24,179 nucleotides of DNA from CAYGDT01 sp964348745 (GTDB lineage Bacteria; Patescibacteriota; Gracilibacteria; Peribacterales; Peribacteraceae): positions 1 through 24,179 of the forward strand of contig CAYGDT010000009.1 in assembly GCA_964348745.1 (NCBI GenBank), given 5' to 3'. Below, one piece after another: positions 13,381 through 19,956 of the stretch. Each line of letters begins with the position of its first letter. Within the stretch, counting starts at the first letter, position 1. The position numbers and the translations under genes are program-made. Under the pieces are notes generated by a model. That model was not told the DNA's origin and did no database searches. It was given only the letters and a program-made list of their open reading frames with translations.

Positions 13381-13776
13381 ATGGCAAATCAGTATTTCTA
13401 TGCAATCGGCAAGCGTAAAACAGCTGTGGCGCGCGTAAAATTATTCGAGAATGGTAAAGGAGAATGCACGGTAAACGGACAGAAGATTCGCGAGTACTTC
13501 CCTACGGATTTGGACGTGGAAAACGCACTTGCACCTCTGCGTATTACGGACAATAACAAGAAGTTCGATGCCGAGATTATTGTGCAGGGAGGCGGAAAAT
13601 GCGCCCAGAGCGATGCCGTGCGTCACGGTGTCAGCCGCGGACTACTCCAGATGGATCCTGCACTCCGGCCTATTCTCAAACGAGAAGGATTCCTACGTCG
13701 TGATGCGCGTATTAAAGAACGCAAGAAGCCGGGACTCAAGCGCGCAAGAAGGGCGCCGCAGTTCAGCAAACGTTAG
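13381..13776 (+). CDS. rpsI: 30S ribosomal protein S9
   Basis: S9 lies in the 30S head, and its C-terminal tail reaches the P-site tRNA. From the ATG at 13381 the product is 131 residues. It has YFYAIGKRKTAVARVKLFENGKGECTVNG, GGKCAQSDAVRHGVSRGLLQMDPALRPILKREGFLRRDARIKERKKPGLKRARRAPQFSKR, with the invariant C-terminal SKR. It starts one base after the rplM stop. It is the last ribosomal gene of the cluster and is convergent with the next gene; the spacer has no clear terminator. Confidence 0.97.
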   Translation: MANQYFYAIGKRKTAVARVKLFENGKGECTVNGQKIREYFPTDLDVENALAPLRITDNNKKFDAEIIVQGGGKCAQSDAVRHGVSRGLLQMDPALRPILKREGFLRRDARIKERKKPGLKRARRAPQFSKR

Positions 13777-13864
13777 GTCGGGAATGTTAGAAAAGTCGGG
13801 AACGTCGGAAAGGTTGGATCTGTATCAAACTTTCCAAACCCTTCAAACCTTCCAAACCTGACAT
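13777..13864. repeat. Low-complexity spacer downstream of rpsI
   Basis: The spacer between convergent genes is made of repeated units: GTCGGGAA then GTCGGAAAGG, and further on several CTTCCAAACC-type copies (AAACTTTCCAAACCCTTCAA and similar). The two halves are partly complementary (GGAAAG with CTTTCC), so a long imperfect hairpin could form and end transcription from both sides. No T-run is present. Confidence 0.5.
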
Positions 13865-14254
13865 CTACGCCGCTTTCTGCATCAACCCGTCCTCGTGCAG
13901 ATTCAATCCCATTTTGACGTAGAACAGACTCTGACCTTCTTCTGTATCCAGAATAAATCGCGCATCGATGATCGAGAGCTGCAGGATTGTCTGGCACATC
14001 TTCAGGAGCATCTTTGGCGGAATACCGATGCCCGCTTCCATGCACGTCGCACAGAGCCCCGCAGCATCCTTCGCTCGCAGATAGCGATCCCCGCGGCTGA
14101 TAATGACCTGACGCAGTTCCTGTTGGACAGTGAGTATGTAATTCTCGATGTAAGGCTCCAAGCTCTCCACAGGCATGCCCTTGAGCTCCGGAAGGACCAA
14201 GAGAATGTCGAGATCCGAGTGAATGGCGTGGGCAATGCAGGCGTCGATAGTCAT
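13865..14254 (-). CDS. Hypothetical protein, unknown function
   Basis: A 129-residue, probably cytosolic protein that I do not recognise. The sequence looks mostly helical, with hydrophobic stretches such as SDLDILLVLPELKGMPVESLEPYIENYIL and LLKMCQTILQLSIIDARFILD. Two cysteines occur close together (CATC). No signal peptide or catalytic motif is seen. It faces rpsI convergently and has a good extended -10 promoter about 75 bp upstream. Codon use looks like that of its neighbours. Confidence 0.6.
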   Translation of the reverse strand: MTIDACIAHAIHSDLDILLVLPELKGMPVESLEPYIENYILTVQQELRQVIISRGDRYLRAKDAAGLCATCMEAGIGIPPKMLLKMCQTILQLSIIDARFILDTEEGQSLFYVKMGLNLHEDGLMQKAA

Positions 14255-14329
14255 AGGTGTTTGGGTGTATGTTTTTTTCAGACTTGTCCAGAAGTGTCTT
14301 ATGGAAGACTACTTCGGGGAAATCAGATT

Positions 14330-14338
14330 ATTATAGCA
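14330..14338 (-). promoter_or_regulatory. Extended -10 promoter for the gene at 13865-14254
   Basis: On the minus strand TGCTATAAT is a perfect extended -10. The expected start point lies about 70 bases before the ATG at 14254, so unlike several neighbours this gene would have a normal-length leader. The rest of 14255-14546, a 292-bp non-coding stretch, shows no gene, and I could not find a convincing plus-strand promoter for the next gene. Confidence 0.5.
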
Positions 14339-14546
14339 AAAATGCCTACCAAATGAAAGGGAAGTCTCCTTGCCCTTCCGTTCTTCTGTCCTTGTACGGT
14401 ATTTGCGCTAAGAATTGCTGGAAATGGCTTGTGGCAGTGTTTTGAACTTGCTACGCTAGCACTCCTCGTTCGATCCGGTTTGGTAGGTTCTCCTGCAAAC
14501 CGCTGTACTCGACGACACAATCGTACTTTTATTTCCCACCCTTCGT

Positions 14547-15005
14547 ATGCGTTCAGGCTCCACTCTCTTACTCGCACTCTTCGCCCTCACCGTTCTAGTG
14601 GCTCCCGTGTCGGCTCACGCCATACTGGATCCGCGATTTAACGTTCGGGGTTCCATGCAGGTGGACCGCCCGACACGCCGCACCACTGAACAAAACGCTG
14701 TAGCGAAGAAAAACTTGCTCAATGTCTTCCGCAAGAGTTTCAAAAGCAGTCTTCAGCAGATCGAAGCGAAACGTCAGCTGACGCATCCACAGAGTGCCGT
14801 TGAGCCTTCCCCTGATTTCACGGTCGATACGCAGGGATACGTTCCGTATAACTGGTTCCGCACCCGTCGGTCTGTCCGACATGTGTACTGGCAGAATTAC
14901 TTCCAGGAGGTTCCTCAGGTGCAGATCGGGCAAGGAGCCGCCGGAACGGAGGGTTTCGTAGCACCGGGAAGTGAAGAGACAACCGATGCAGGCGCACAGG
15001 AATAA
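14547..15005 (+). CDS. Small exported protein, unknown function
   Basis: The 152-residue product has a clear signal peptide: a short basic start, the hydrophobic core TLLLALFALTVLVAPV, and a likely cut after AHA. The mature part is basic in the middle (KKNLLNVFRKSFKSSLQQIEAKRQ, probably helical). It then has a Tyr/Trp/Arg-rich patch (YVPYNWFRTRRSVRHVYWQNYF) and an acidic Gly/Ala/Glu tail. I recognise no family. It ends with a strong terminator, so it is likely a single-gene transcript. It may be a periplasmic or surface protein. Confidence 0.7.
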   Translation: MRSGSTLLLALFALTVLVAPVSAHAILDPRFNVRGSMQVDRPTRRTTEQNAVAKKNLLNVFRKSFKSSLQQIEAKRQLTHPQSAVEPSPDFTVDTQGYVPYNWFRTRRSVRHVYWQNYFQEVPQVQIGQGAAGTEGFVAPGSEETTDAGAQE

Positions 15006-15024
15006 TTACAATGTACTACGCAAA

Positions 15025-15052
15025 GGCCGGATCGAAAGGTTCGGTCTTTTTT
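15025..15052 (+). terminator. Rho-independent terminator after the exported protein gene
   Basis: GGCCGGATC pairs along all nine positions with GGTTCGGTC when G-U pairs are allowed. The loop is GAAA, a stable GNRA tetraloop, and six Ts follow directly. It lies 19 bases after the stop codon. This is the clearest classical terminator in the window. Confidence 0.88.
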
Positions 15053-15083
15053 GTTTGTGGTTCGGTTTGCTGACGTTAATTAC

Positions 15084-15703
15084 TTAGGAGCTAGATTGAA
15101 GTTTGGATAGGGTTGTTTTTGCATCAGTAACGTCACCATAGAATCTATCAAACACTGCCAAAAAATGTGATTGCGCCTCTTTGTTCATCGTCGCTACAAG
15201 ATCACCGGGAACAACAATCTGGTAGCCATGCGTGAATGCACTGCGGATAGTTGTATCCACACAAACGTCGGTATTCACTCCTGTAACTACGAGTGTCTTG
15301 ATACCCTGTTCATCGAGTAAGTGTTGTAACTCAGGATTGGAAAATACATCGTATGTTTTTTTTCAATCACAACTTCGGTCGCAGATGGTTCAATTCTGTA
15401 GAAATCAGATCCCCAAGAACCCGGCGAACATACTTCTTTGAGTTTTCCTCTTATAATCTGTCTTTGAAGGTTTAGAGGTGTTATCTCTGGCGATTCCACT
15501 TGCTTACTGAAGATAACCAGAATGCCAAGTTTTCTAACTTCCACTAGAAATTCATTTATACGCTCTGCAACTTCTTGGGCTGGCTTTATATCAAGTCCCT
15601 GCTCGGCAAATTTACCGGCATCGTCACAAAAATCATTTTGAATATCGACAACAAGGATTGCCGTTTTACCCCAGTCATCTATGGGTTTTTGTGTTTCGTC
15701 CAT
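15084..15703 (-). pseudogene. Isochorismatase-family hydrolase, frameshifted at an A8 run
   Basis: Two frames together encode one cysteine hydrolase of the isochorismatase/nicotinamidase superfamily. The N-terminal part (15287-15703) has TAILVVDIQNDF with catalytic Asp20, and VIEK with Lys115. The C-terminal part continues GIKTLVVTGVNTDVCVDTTIRSAFTHGYQ, with the nucleophile Cys at 148 in the joined protein. The break is at eight As on the coding strand (T8 at 15356-15363). One extra A would give VIEKKTYDVF and a continuous protein of 206 residues. This may be a true mutation, a sequencing error or a slippage site. The substrate is unknown. Confidence 0.85.
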
Positions 15704-15711
15704 GTCTACCT

Positions 15712-15720
15712 ATTATAACA
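15712..15720 (-). promoter_or_regulatory. Extended -10 promoter for the isochorismatase-family gene
   Basis: On the minus strand TGTTATAAT is an extended -10 with a perfect TATAAT. The expected start point is about two bases before the ATG at 15703, again a nearly leaderless arrangement. The following 15721-15955 holds no gene that I can see. Confidence 0.55.
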
Positions 15721-15913
15721 TTTTCATCACTTCTTGTCTGCACTTGAGTTGTACTTCTGCGTACTAATTAATTGATATGGCTTCTGTTAGCTTTAAATCC
15801 GGTTGAGTGGGTATTACAACTACTTGTTGGTCGTTGCCTAGAGTCGAAGGCTGATGGTGCGTTCTGCTAAGAGTCTGTATCTATGATTGTAGAAACTTTT
15901 GGCATTGCTTAGG

Positions 15914-15933
15914 TGATACACTTTTGATACACT
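15914..15933. promoter_or_regulatory. Direct repeat TGATACACT, possible antitoxin operator
   Basis: TGATACACT occurs at 15914-15922 and again at 15925-15933, an 11-bp period, about one helical turn. The second copy overlaps a possible -10 (TACACT, 17 bp after TTGCTT). Ribbon-helix-helix antitoxins usually bind such short repeated sites in their own promoters, so this is a plausible autoregulatory operator. Confidence 0.4.
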
Positions 15934-15955
15934 AATAATATACCTTCCTTCAGCT

Positions 15956-16186
15956 ATGCCCACATTCAAGAAGCGCATCAATGTAACACTCGAAAAAGAT
16001 ACTGCTCTCTTTCTTAAAAAAATTTCCCTGAGGGATGATGTGCCACAAGCAAAAAAGGCAGCAGAGCTATTAGAGTATGCGTTGGAACTCGTTGAGGACG
16101 ATTACTTCAGCAAGATGGCGGAAAAGCGAGATGTGAAGAATGCAAAGTTCATTTCGCATGATGAATTCTGGTCGAAAGTATTATGA
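15956..16186 (+). CDS. RelB/RHH-type antitoxin
   Basis: A 76-residue protein whose N-terminus (FKKRINVTLEKDTALFLKKISLRDDVPQAKKAAELLEYALEL) fits a ribbon-helix-helix DNA-binding domain: a short beta strand, then two helices. The C-terminal half is acidic and probably binds the toxin (EDDYFSKMAEKRD...FISHDEFW). Its stop overlaps the toxin start (ATGA), the standard type II toxin-antitoxin arrangement. A direct repeat just upstream may be its operator. The family is RelB/DinJ-like; I would not be more specific. Confidence 0.85.
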   Translation: MPTFKKRINVTLEKDTALFLKKISLRDDVPQAKKAAELLEYALELVEDDYFSKMAEKRDVKNAKFISHDEFWSKVL

Positions 16187-16464
16187 AGACTTTTCATGTC
16201 CTTTACTCTTCATTACTGAATCCGAAAAGTGTTTCGAAGTTTGCTAAAGCTGATCTAAAGAAAATCAAGAACAGCATTGAGCGGAAACTCGCGACTCAGC
16301 CTGAACTATTTGGCAAACCCTTGCGTCGTAATTTACGGGGTTATTGGAGTCTGAGAATCGGTGAGTATCGGGTAATCTACCGCATTCAAAAATCGAACGT
16401 GCTGATTCTTGTTATTGAGCACAGATCTGTGGTGTATGACATAGCAAAGCGATTGTTTGAGTGA
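16183..16464 (+). CDS. RelE/ParE-family toxin
   Basis: A 93-residue basic protein with the RelE/ParE fold pattern. Two N-terminal helices are followed by the beta-sheet segment LFGKPLRRNLRGYWSLRIGEYRVIYRI, then VLILVIEHRSVVYD. The GYWSLRIGEYRVIYRI block is the family hallmark. RelE-type members cleave mRNA on the ribosome, while ParE members poison gyrase. The sequence resembles RelE more, with conserved Arg residues (RR, RIGEYR) and a C-terminal His/Arg/Tyr, but activity is not proven. It is translated with the antitoxin by a 4-base overlap. The pair lies in an A/T-rich accessory stretch. Confidence 0.86.
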   Translation: MKTFHVLYSSLLNPKSVSKFAKADLKKIKNSIERKLATQPELFGKPLRRNLRGYWSLRIGEYRVIYRIQKSNVLILVIEHRSVVYDIAKRLFE

Positions 16465-16466
16465 AT

Positions 16467-16542
16467 TGGAGCCGACGACCGGAATCGAACCGGTGACCTA
16501 CGCGTTACGAGTGCGTTGCTCTACCAGCTGAGCTACGTCGGC
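16467..16542 (-). tRNA. tRNA-Thr (anticodon CGT)
   Basis: On the minus strand the sequence folds as a complete cloverleaf. The acceptor stem is GCCGACG/CGTCGGC, the D arm GCTC...GAGC, and the T arm ACCGG-TTCGATT-CCGGT. The anticodon loop is CTCGTAA, giving anticodon CGT, which reads ACG (Thr). The anticodon stem has one A-C mismatch next to the loop. The discriminator base is T and a CCA end is encoded. Confidence 0.95.
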
Positions 16543-16552
16543 AACCCACAGG

Positions 16553-16558
16553 ATTATA
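16553..16558 (-). promoter_or_regulatory. -10 box of the tRNA-Thr promoter
   Basis: On the minus strand a perfect TATAAT lies 10 bases before the tRNA 5' end, so the precursor leader would be only about 4 bases. The -35 region (TTCCAT area) is poor. A second TATAAT on the same strand at 16598-16603 could be an alternative. Confidence 0.5.
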
Positions 16559-16563
16559 CTGGC

Positions 16564-16592
16564 GTTCCATGAGAGAATGGAACTGATTTTTT
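16564..16592 (+). terminator. Terminator-like hairpin with T6
   Basis: GTTCCAT and ATGGAAC form a 7-bp stem with loop GAGAGA. TGA and then six Ts follow. In the plus direction it could stop readthrough from the toxin-antitoxin operon before dprA. It also overlaps the upstream region of the tRNA promoter, so an operator role cannot be excluded. Confidence 0.45.
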
Positions 16593-16687
16593 GGCTTATT
16601 ATAGACGCAGGATCTTTCCATCCATTTTTGTGTTTTTCCGGTGCTTGCAGTGCCGATGCGTAGAGTTTACGATCGTTTCTGTAGACG

Positions 16688-17770
16688 ATGAAACAGACAA
16701 CCGCTCTCAAGTTCTCTTGGCTCAATTTCCTAACAAAGAAACGCTACGACGCGTTGCTTGCGAAGTTTGGGTCGTTGGACGATGCGCTGGGGCATATTGA
16801 TCAGGAGGTACTTGCGCAACTCGGGTGCCGCGAAGAAACGCAGTTTGAGGTACTCAATCGTTTGGAAGAATTTGATCCGGATGCCTATGCAGCGGAACTT
16901 GCAAAGCGTTCCATCACATTTATTACTTTGGAAGACGAAGCGTATCCTCGTAGTCTGCTCCAGATACCGGACCCACCGGTTTTTCTCTACGCGCAGGGCT
17001 CGCTTCAAATAGTAGATCAACCGTGTATCGGTTGCGTGGGTACGCGGGAAATGAGTCCGTACGGCAAGCGAGTCGTTGAGCAGTTTGTTCCGGCATTTGT
17101 ACGGGCGGGACTGACGACGGTATCGGGCTTAGCACTCGGGATCGATGCTGCGGTGGCAGAGGAGACCATGCGCGCCGGAGCTGCGACCGTGGCAGTGCTC
17201 GGGCATGGCATGGGACAGATCTATCCACGGGCAAACGCAGCACTGGCAAAGCGTATTGTAGAAAGCGGGGGATTGCTGCTTTCGGAGTTCCCTTTGGATC
17301 AGCAGCCGGGGAAATTTACCTTCCCTGCACGCAATCGCATCATTGCGGCTCTCAGTGTGGGGACGGTGGTGTTCGAAGCCGGCAGAGAAAGCGGCGCGCT
17401 GATTACCGCGGAACTGGCACTGGAATACGGGCGTGATGTTTTTGCCGTTCCGGGGCAGATTTTCGACGAACATTTTGCAGGATGTCATTATCTCATTGGT
17501 GCAGGACAGGCAAAACTGGTTGCATCACCAGATGACGTTCTGCGCGAGATCGGAGTCGTTGCGCCCTCGGGAGAGCGAACACAAGCATTTCGGTCCGAAG
17601 ACGCAGAGGAGCAGCGCGTGTACGACGCACTGACATCGATGCCGCAATCGGTCTCCGATCTCACAGAGCGTGCAGTTCTTGAAACGGCAGTGATCAATGC
17701 AAAGCTCACGATGTTAGAACTCAGTGGCGCTGCAAAGAACATCGGTAATGGAATGTGGGTGCAGACATAA
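16688..17770 (+). CDS. dprA: DNA-processing protein DprA
   Basis: DprA loads RecA onto incoming single-stranded DNA during natural transformation. The 360-residue product has an N-terminal helical region of about 65 residues. The Rossmann-like core follows at about 113-280, with IGCVGTREMSPYGKRVVEQF, TVSGLALGIDAAVAEETM, TVAVLGHGMGQIYP and FPARNRIIAALS. A C-terminal winged-helix (about residues 300-355) ends LTMLELSGAAKNIGNGMWVQ. The order of motifs is fully typical. Its presence fits the competence-based DNA uptake proposed for many small-genome Patescibacteria. A two-hairpin repeat element begins 17 bp after its stop and may serve as its 3' end structure. Confidence 0.95.
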   Translation: MKQTTALKFSWLNFLTKKRYDALLAKFGSLDDALGHIDQEVLAQLGCREETQFEVLNRLEEFDPDAYAAELAKRSITFITLEDEAYPRSLLQIPDPPVFLYAQGSLQIVDQPCIGCVGTREMSPYGKRVVEQFVPAFVRAGLTTVSGLALGIDAAVAEETMRAGAATVAVLGHGMGQIYPRANAALAKRIVESGGLLLSEFPLDQQPGKFTFPARNRIIAALSVGTVVFEAGRESGALITAELALEYGRDVFAVPGQIFDEHFAGCHYLIGAGQAKLVASPDDVLREIGVVAPSGERTQAFRSEDAEEQRVYDALTSMPQSVSDLTERAVLETAVINAKLTMLELSGAAKNIGNGMWVQT

Positions 17771-17787
17771 CATTTCCATGCATATTC

Positions 17788-17893
17788 ATACTTTCTTTTT
17801 GTCACCAAAAAGAAAGTATTAAAAGAAAAAGTGCGGTGGAATTACAAACTCGGCCCTCCTTTCGTCGGGCCTCAAACATGTAATTCCACCGAT
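17788..17893 (+). ncRNA. Two-hairpin structured element, copy 1 (3' of dprA)
   Basis: Hairpin 1 is a perfect 14-bp stem, ATACTTTCTTTTTG/CAAAAAGAAAGTAT, with loop TCAC. After an A-rich linker (TTAAAAGAAAAAGTG), hairpin 2 has a 12-bp outer stem, CGGTGGAATTAC/GTAATTCCACCG (17834-17845, 17880-17891). An internal loop follows, then an inner GGCCC/GGGCC stem. Copy 2 at 17978-18082 has the same layout in inverted orientation, with different but paired stems. There is no U-run, so it is not a standard terminator. It could be a transcribed 3' RNA structure or a palindromic mobile repeat. The typing as RNA is provisional. Confidence 0.6.
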
Positions 17894-17920
17894 AAAACTA
17901 TGAGAGCAGGCTTGTACAAA

Positions 17921-17939
17921 AATGGAAACCGCTTCCATT
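17921..17939. repeat. 7-bp hairpin between the two structured elements
   Basis: AATGGAA and TTCCATT pair around the loop ACCGC. It is centred in the 84-bp spacer that separates the two inverted elements. No other feature is visible in this spacer. Confidence 0.4.
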
Positions 17940-17977
17940 AAATGTCGTGGTAGAACTCTGTTGTATGAGTGAACCAA

Positions 17978-18082
17978 ATCAGCGGAATTTCATGTCTGAG
18001 TCCGCCAAGAGGCGGACGAGTTTGAAATTCCGCTGTGCCTTTTCTTTTGTTCTTTCTTTTCGGCAACGAAAAGAAAGAATAC
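17978..18082 (-). ncRNA. Two-hairpin structured element, copy 2 (3' of tpiA)
   Basis: Read on the minus strand, in the direction of tpiA, hairpin 1 is a 13-bp stem, TTCTTTCTTTTCG/CGAAAAGAAAGAA (18050-18062, 18067-18079). The linker CAAAAGAAAAGGCAC follows. Hairpin 2 then has the 12-bp stem AGCGGAATTTCA/TGAAATTCCGCT (17981-17992, 18023-18034) and an inner stem GTCCGCC/GGCGGAC. The internal-loop bases AACTC and TCA-ACA match copy 1. It starts 6 bp after the tpiA stop. Same order and same orientation relative to its gene as copy 1 has to dprA. Confidence 0.6.
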
Positions 18083-18088
18083 ATCTAT

Positions 18089-18802
18089 TCATGTATATAA
18101 TGCAGCTGCAATGCGGACAATCTCTCCAAATTGCTCCGGTAGTAACGAAGCACCACCGATCAATCCTCCGTCGATATCCGGTTGCTTGAGCAAGGCTTCG
18201 CAATTGTCCGGTTTCATGGATCCACCATACAGAATTCTTGTACTGTCCCTGCGATCCTCAGGAAGCAGCGAGCGAATCAAAGCATGCATTTCCTGAGCTT
18301 GCTCGGGTGTTGCTGTTTTGCCAGTGCCAATCGCCCAGACCGGTTCGTAGGCAATCGTGATCTCCGATTCCAGAGGCAGGACACTCAGCTGTCTCTTCAC
18401 GACTGTTTTAGCCTTGCCAGCGTCCCGCTCGTTCAGACTCTCTCCAACGCATACAACCGGATGCAGGCCGCACTCCAGTGCAGCCACGACCTGTGCAGCG
18501 ACGTACTCGTTGTTTTCCCCGTGCTGTACGCGGCGCTCACTATGGCCACACAGGACATAGAGGCTCCCGGCATCCCTGCTCATCTGCATGCTCACGTCGC
18601 CCGTATAGGCTCCCGATACTTGAGGATGTGCGTACTGAGGACCGGTGAGGATCTTGCTTTTTATACAGGATGCCAAGTCCAGTAGTGTCGGGAAGACGAC
18701 GACATCAACATTGGCGTGCGTATGGTAGGGGGAACCCGCTTCGAACGCGCCTTTGGGCGCCGAGTTCATCTTCCAGTTGGCAGCTATCAGAAATTTTCGC
18801 AT
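18089..18802 (-). CDS. tpiA: Triosephosphate isomerase
   Basis: TpiA interconverts dihydroxyacetone phosphate and glyceraldehyde 3-phosphate in glycolysis. From the ATG at 18802 the product is 237 residues, a little shorter than the usual ~250. Active-site residues are all present: Asn9 and Lys11 (AANWKMN), His87 (CGHSERR), and Glu153 (AYEPVWAIGTGKTAT). The phosphate-binding YGGSMKPDN and DGGLIGGASL follow. Upstream in-frame ATGs lie inside rpiB and are not homologous. It is 19 bp downstream of rpiB on the same strand, so the two form an operon. Confidence 0.96.
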   Translation of the reverse strand: MRKFLIAANWKMNSAPKGAFEAGSPYHTHANVDVVVFPTLLDLASCIKSKILTGPQYAHPQVSGAYTGDVSMQMSRDAGSLYVLCGHSERRVQHGENNEYVAAQVVAALECGLHPVVCVGESLNERDAGKAKTVVKRQLSVLPLESEITIAYEPVWAIGTGKTATPEQAQEMHALIRSLLPEDRRDSTRILYGGSMKPDNCEALLKQPDIDGGLIGGASLLPEQFGEIVRIAAALYT

Positions 18803-18821
18803 GTTGAATGGTGATGAGTGA

Positions 18822-19259
18822 TCAGGATTCAAGGTCTTTGATACGTCGCTCATGTCGTCCTCCGTCAAAGTCCGTGGAGAGAAAGATCGCAACACAACGC
18901 TTTGCAATTTCAGTATCGGTTAAACGCCCTCCTAAACTCATGGCATTTGCATCATTATGTGCACGCGCAAGCTTTGCCGTCTCCGGGCTGTACACAAGCG
19001 CACAGCGAATACCCGGAACCTTGTTTGCAGCCATAGCTTCGCCGTTACCGCTGCCACCGAATGCAATCAGGGGGCACACGTATTCCAGCGCAGCTGCGCA
19101 TCCTTGACGAATGATTGGAGGATAGTCGTCGGCTTCTTCCAGTTGTGGTTGTACATCAACAATGTCAAAACCCTGATCAATCAAGTATTGTTTGATCGCT
19201 TCTTTGAGGGGAAACCCGGCATGGTCGGCGGCGAGAACGATACGCTTTGGCTTCGGCAT
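18822..19259 (-). CDS. rpiB: Ribose-5-phosphate isomerase B (RpiB/LacAB family)
   Basis: RpiB interconverts ribose 5-phosphate and ribulose 5-phosphate. The 145-residue product has the family features: VLAADHAGFPLKEAIKQYL, FGGSGNGEAMAANKVPGIRCALVY and the ARAHNDANAMSLGGR motif. The catalytic base position is Glu74 (GSGNGE), the mycobacterial-type active site, where E. coli RpiB uses Cys in a GTGIG context. His101 is also present. It is divergent from rpe and in an operon with tpiA, so the local genes cover sugar-phosphate interconversion. A -10-like TAAAAT six bases before the ATG suggests a leaderless message. Confidence 0.93.
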   Translation of the reverse strand: MPKPKRIVLAADHAGFPLKEAIKQYLIDQGFDIVDVQPQLEEADDYPPIIRQGCAAALEYVCPLIAFGGSGNGEAMAANKVPGIRCALVYSPETAKLARAHNDANAMSLGGRLTDTEIAKRCVAIFLSTDFDGGRHERRIKDLES

Positions 19260-19265
19260 ACTCTG

Positions 19266-19271
19266 ATTTTA
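19266..19271 (-). promoter_or_regulatory. Putative -10 of rpiB-tpiA, leaderless
   Basis: TAAAAT on the minus strand ends six bases before the rpiB ATG (19259), so the first transcribed base would be the A of ATG. There is no TG extension or good -35, so the call rests mainly on the spacing shared with the DJ-1 and purC genes. Confidence 0.4.
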
Positions 19272-19289
19272 GTGGAACGACACGGAAGA

Positions 19290-19298
19290 TGCTATGAT
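19290..19298 (+). promoter_or_regulatory. Extended -10 promoter of rpe
   Basis: TGCTATGAT is an extended -10 with one mismatch. The expected start point is about 19305, four bases before the ATG at 19309. It overlaps the alternative upstream ATG at 19294, which therefore would not be transcribed; this supports 19309 as the real start. It lies within an imperfect GGAAG...CTTCC inverted repeat between divergent rpiB and rpe. Confidence 0.5.
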
Positions 19299-19308
19299 CA
19301 CTTCCGCG

Positions 19309-19956
19309 ATGCCTGATCGAAAGATTCTCATTACTCCTTCCATTCTCTCTGCGGATTTCTCCAAACTGCAGCAGGAAGTTGATTCCGTTTCCGATTCCGC
19401 AGACTGGTTGCAGATTGATGTTATGGATGGACATTTCGTTCCAGCCCTCACATTTGGTGCAGTCGTCGTTCAAAGTATCAAGACGGCATTGCCGTTGGAT
19501 ATTCACCTTATGGTGCAAAACCCCGCAGATCGGATTGATGAATTTCTTAAACTCGGCGTCGCAAATATCACGTTCCATGCAGAAGCAGTAAAGGGAACGG
19601 AGGAGCGCAGAGAACTGATCGATCGGATTCACAAAGGCGGTGCAAAAGCGGGGATTGCTATCAACCCCGAAACTGCGGTTGATGAAGTCGGTGACGTGCT
19701 GGCAAACATTGATCTGCTACTCGTGATGACCGTACATCCGGGATTTGCGGCACAGGAGTTTATTGAACATGTCTTAAGTCAGGTCAAAACGGTTCGGTCT
19801 GCATTCCCGCACCTGATGATTCAAGTGGACGGCGGAATCAACGAGAAGACTGCACCGCTCTGCATAAAGGCTGGCGCGGATAATCTGGTTGCCGGCAGCT
19901 TTATTTTTAAAGCGAAAAATCGTACACTGGCCATCAAACAACTGCGAACCCTATGA
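19309..19956 (+). CDS. rpe: Ribulose-phosphate 3-epimerase
   Basis: Rpe interconverts ribulose 5-phosphate and xylulose 5-phosphate in the non-oxidative pentose phosphate pathway. The product from 19309 is 215 residues. TIM-barrel motifs are all visible: ITPSILSADFSKL, LQIDVMDGHFVPALTFG (metal His and Asp), DIHLMVQNP, ITFHAEA, VMTVHPGFAAQEF and MIQVDGGINEKTA. The phosphate-binding NLVAGSFIF lies near the end. The start at 19309 is favoured by the promoter position; 19294 would add MITSA. Its stop overlaps the next start (ATGA). Confidence 0.96.
   Translation: MPDRKILITPSILSADFSKLQQEVDSVSDSADWLQIDVMDGHFVPALTFGAVVVQSIKTALPLDIHLMVQNPADRIDEFLKLGVANITFHAEAVKGTEERRELIDRIHKGGAKAGIAINPETAVDEVGDVLANIDLLLVMTVHPGFAAQEFIEHVLSQVKTVRSAFPHLMIQVDGGINEKTAPLCIKAGADNLVAGSFIFKAKNRTLAIKQLRTL

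Noticed and set aside
12717..13382. 221-codon frame antisense to rplQ/rplM
   Set aside because: It spans two real ribosomal genes and their junction on the opposite strand and shows no domain.
4..13776. Reassigned genetic code (TGA as glycine, as in Gracilibacteria/Absconditabacteria)
   Set aside because: TGA ends several clearly complete proteins here (L6, L18, TpiA, Rpe), and no conserved glycine position is encoded by TGA.
16498..16725. 75-codon minus frame ending in ADVAQLVEQRTRNA
   Set aside because: The C-terminal part is a translated tRNA-Thr gene, a well-known false ORF pattern.
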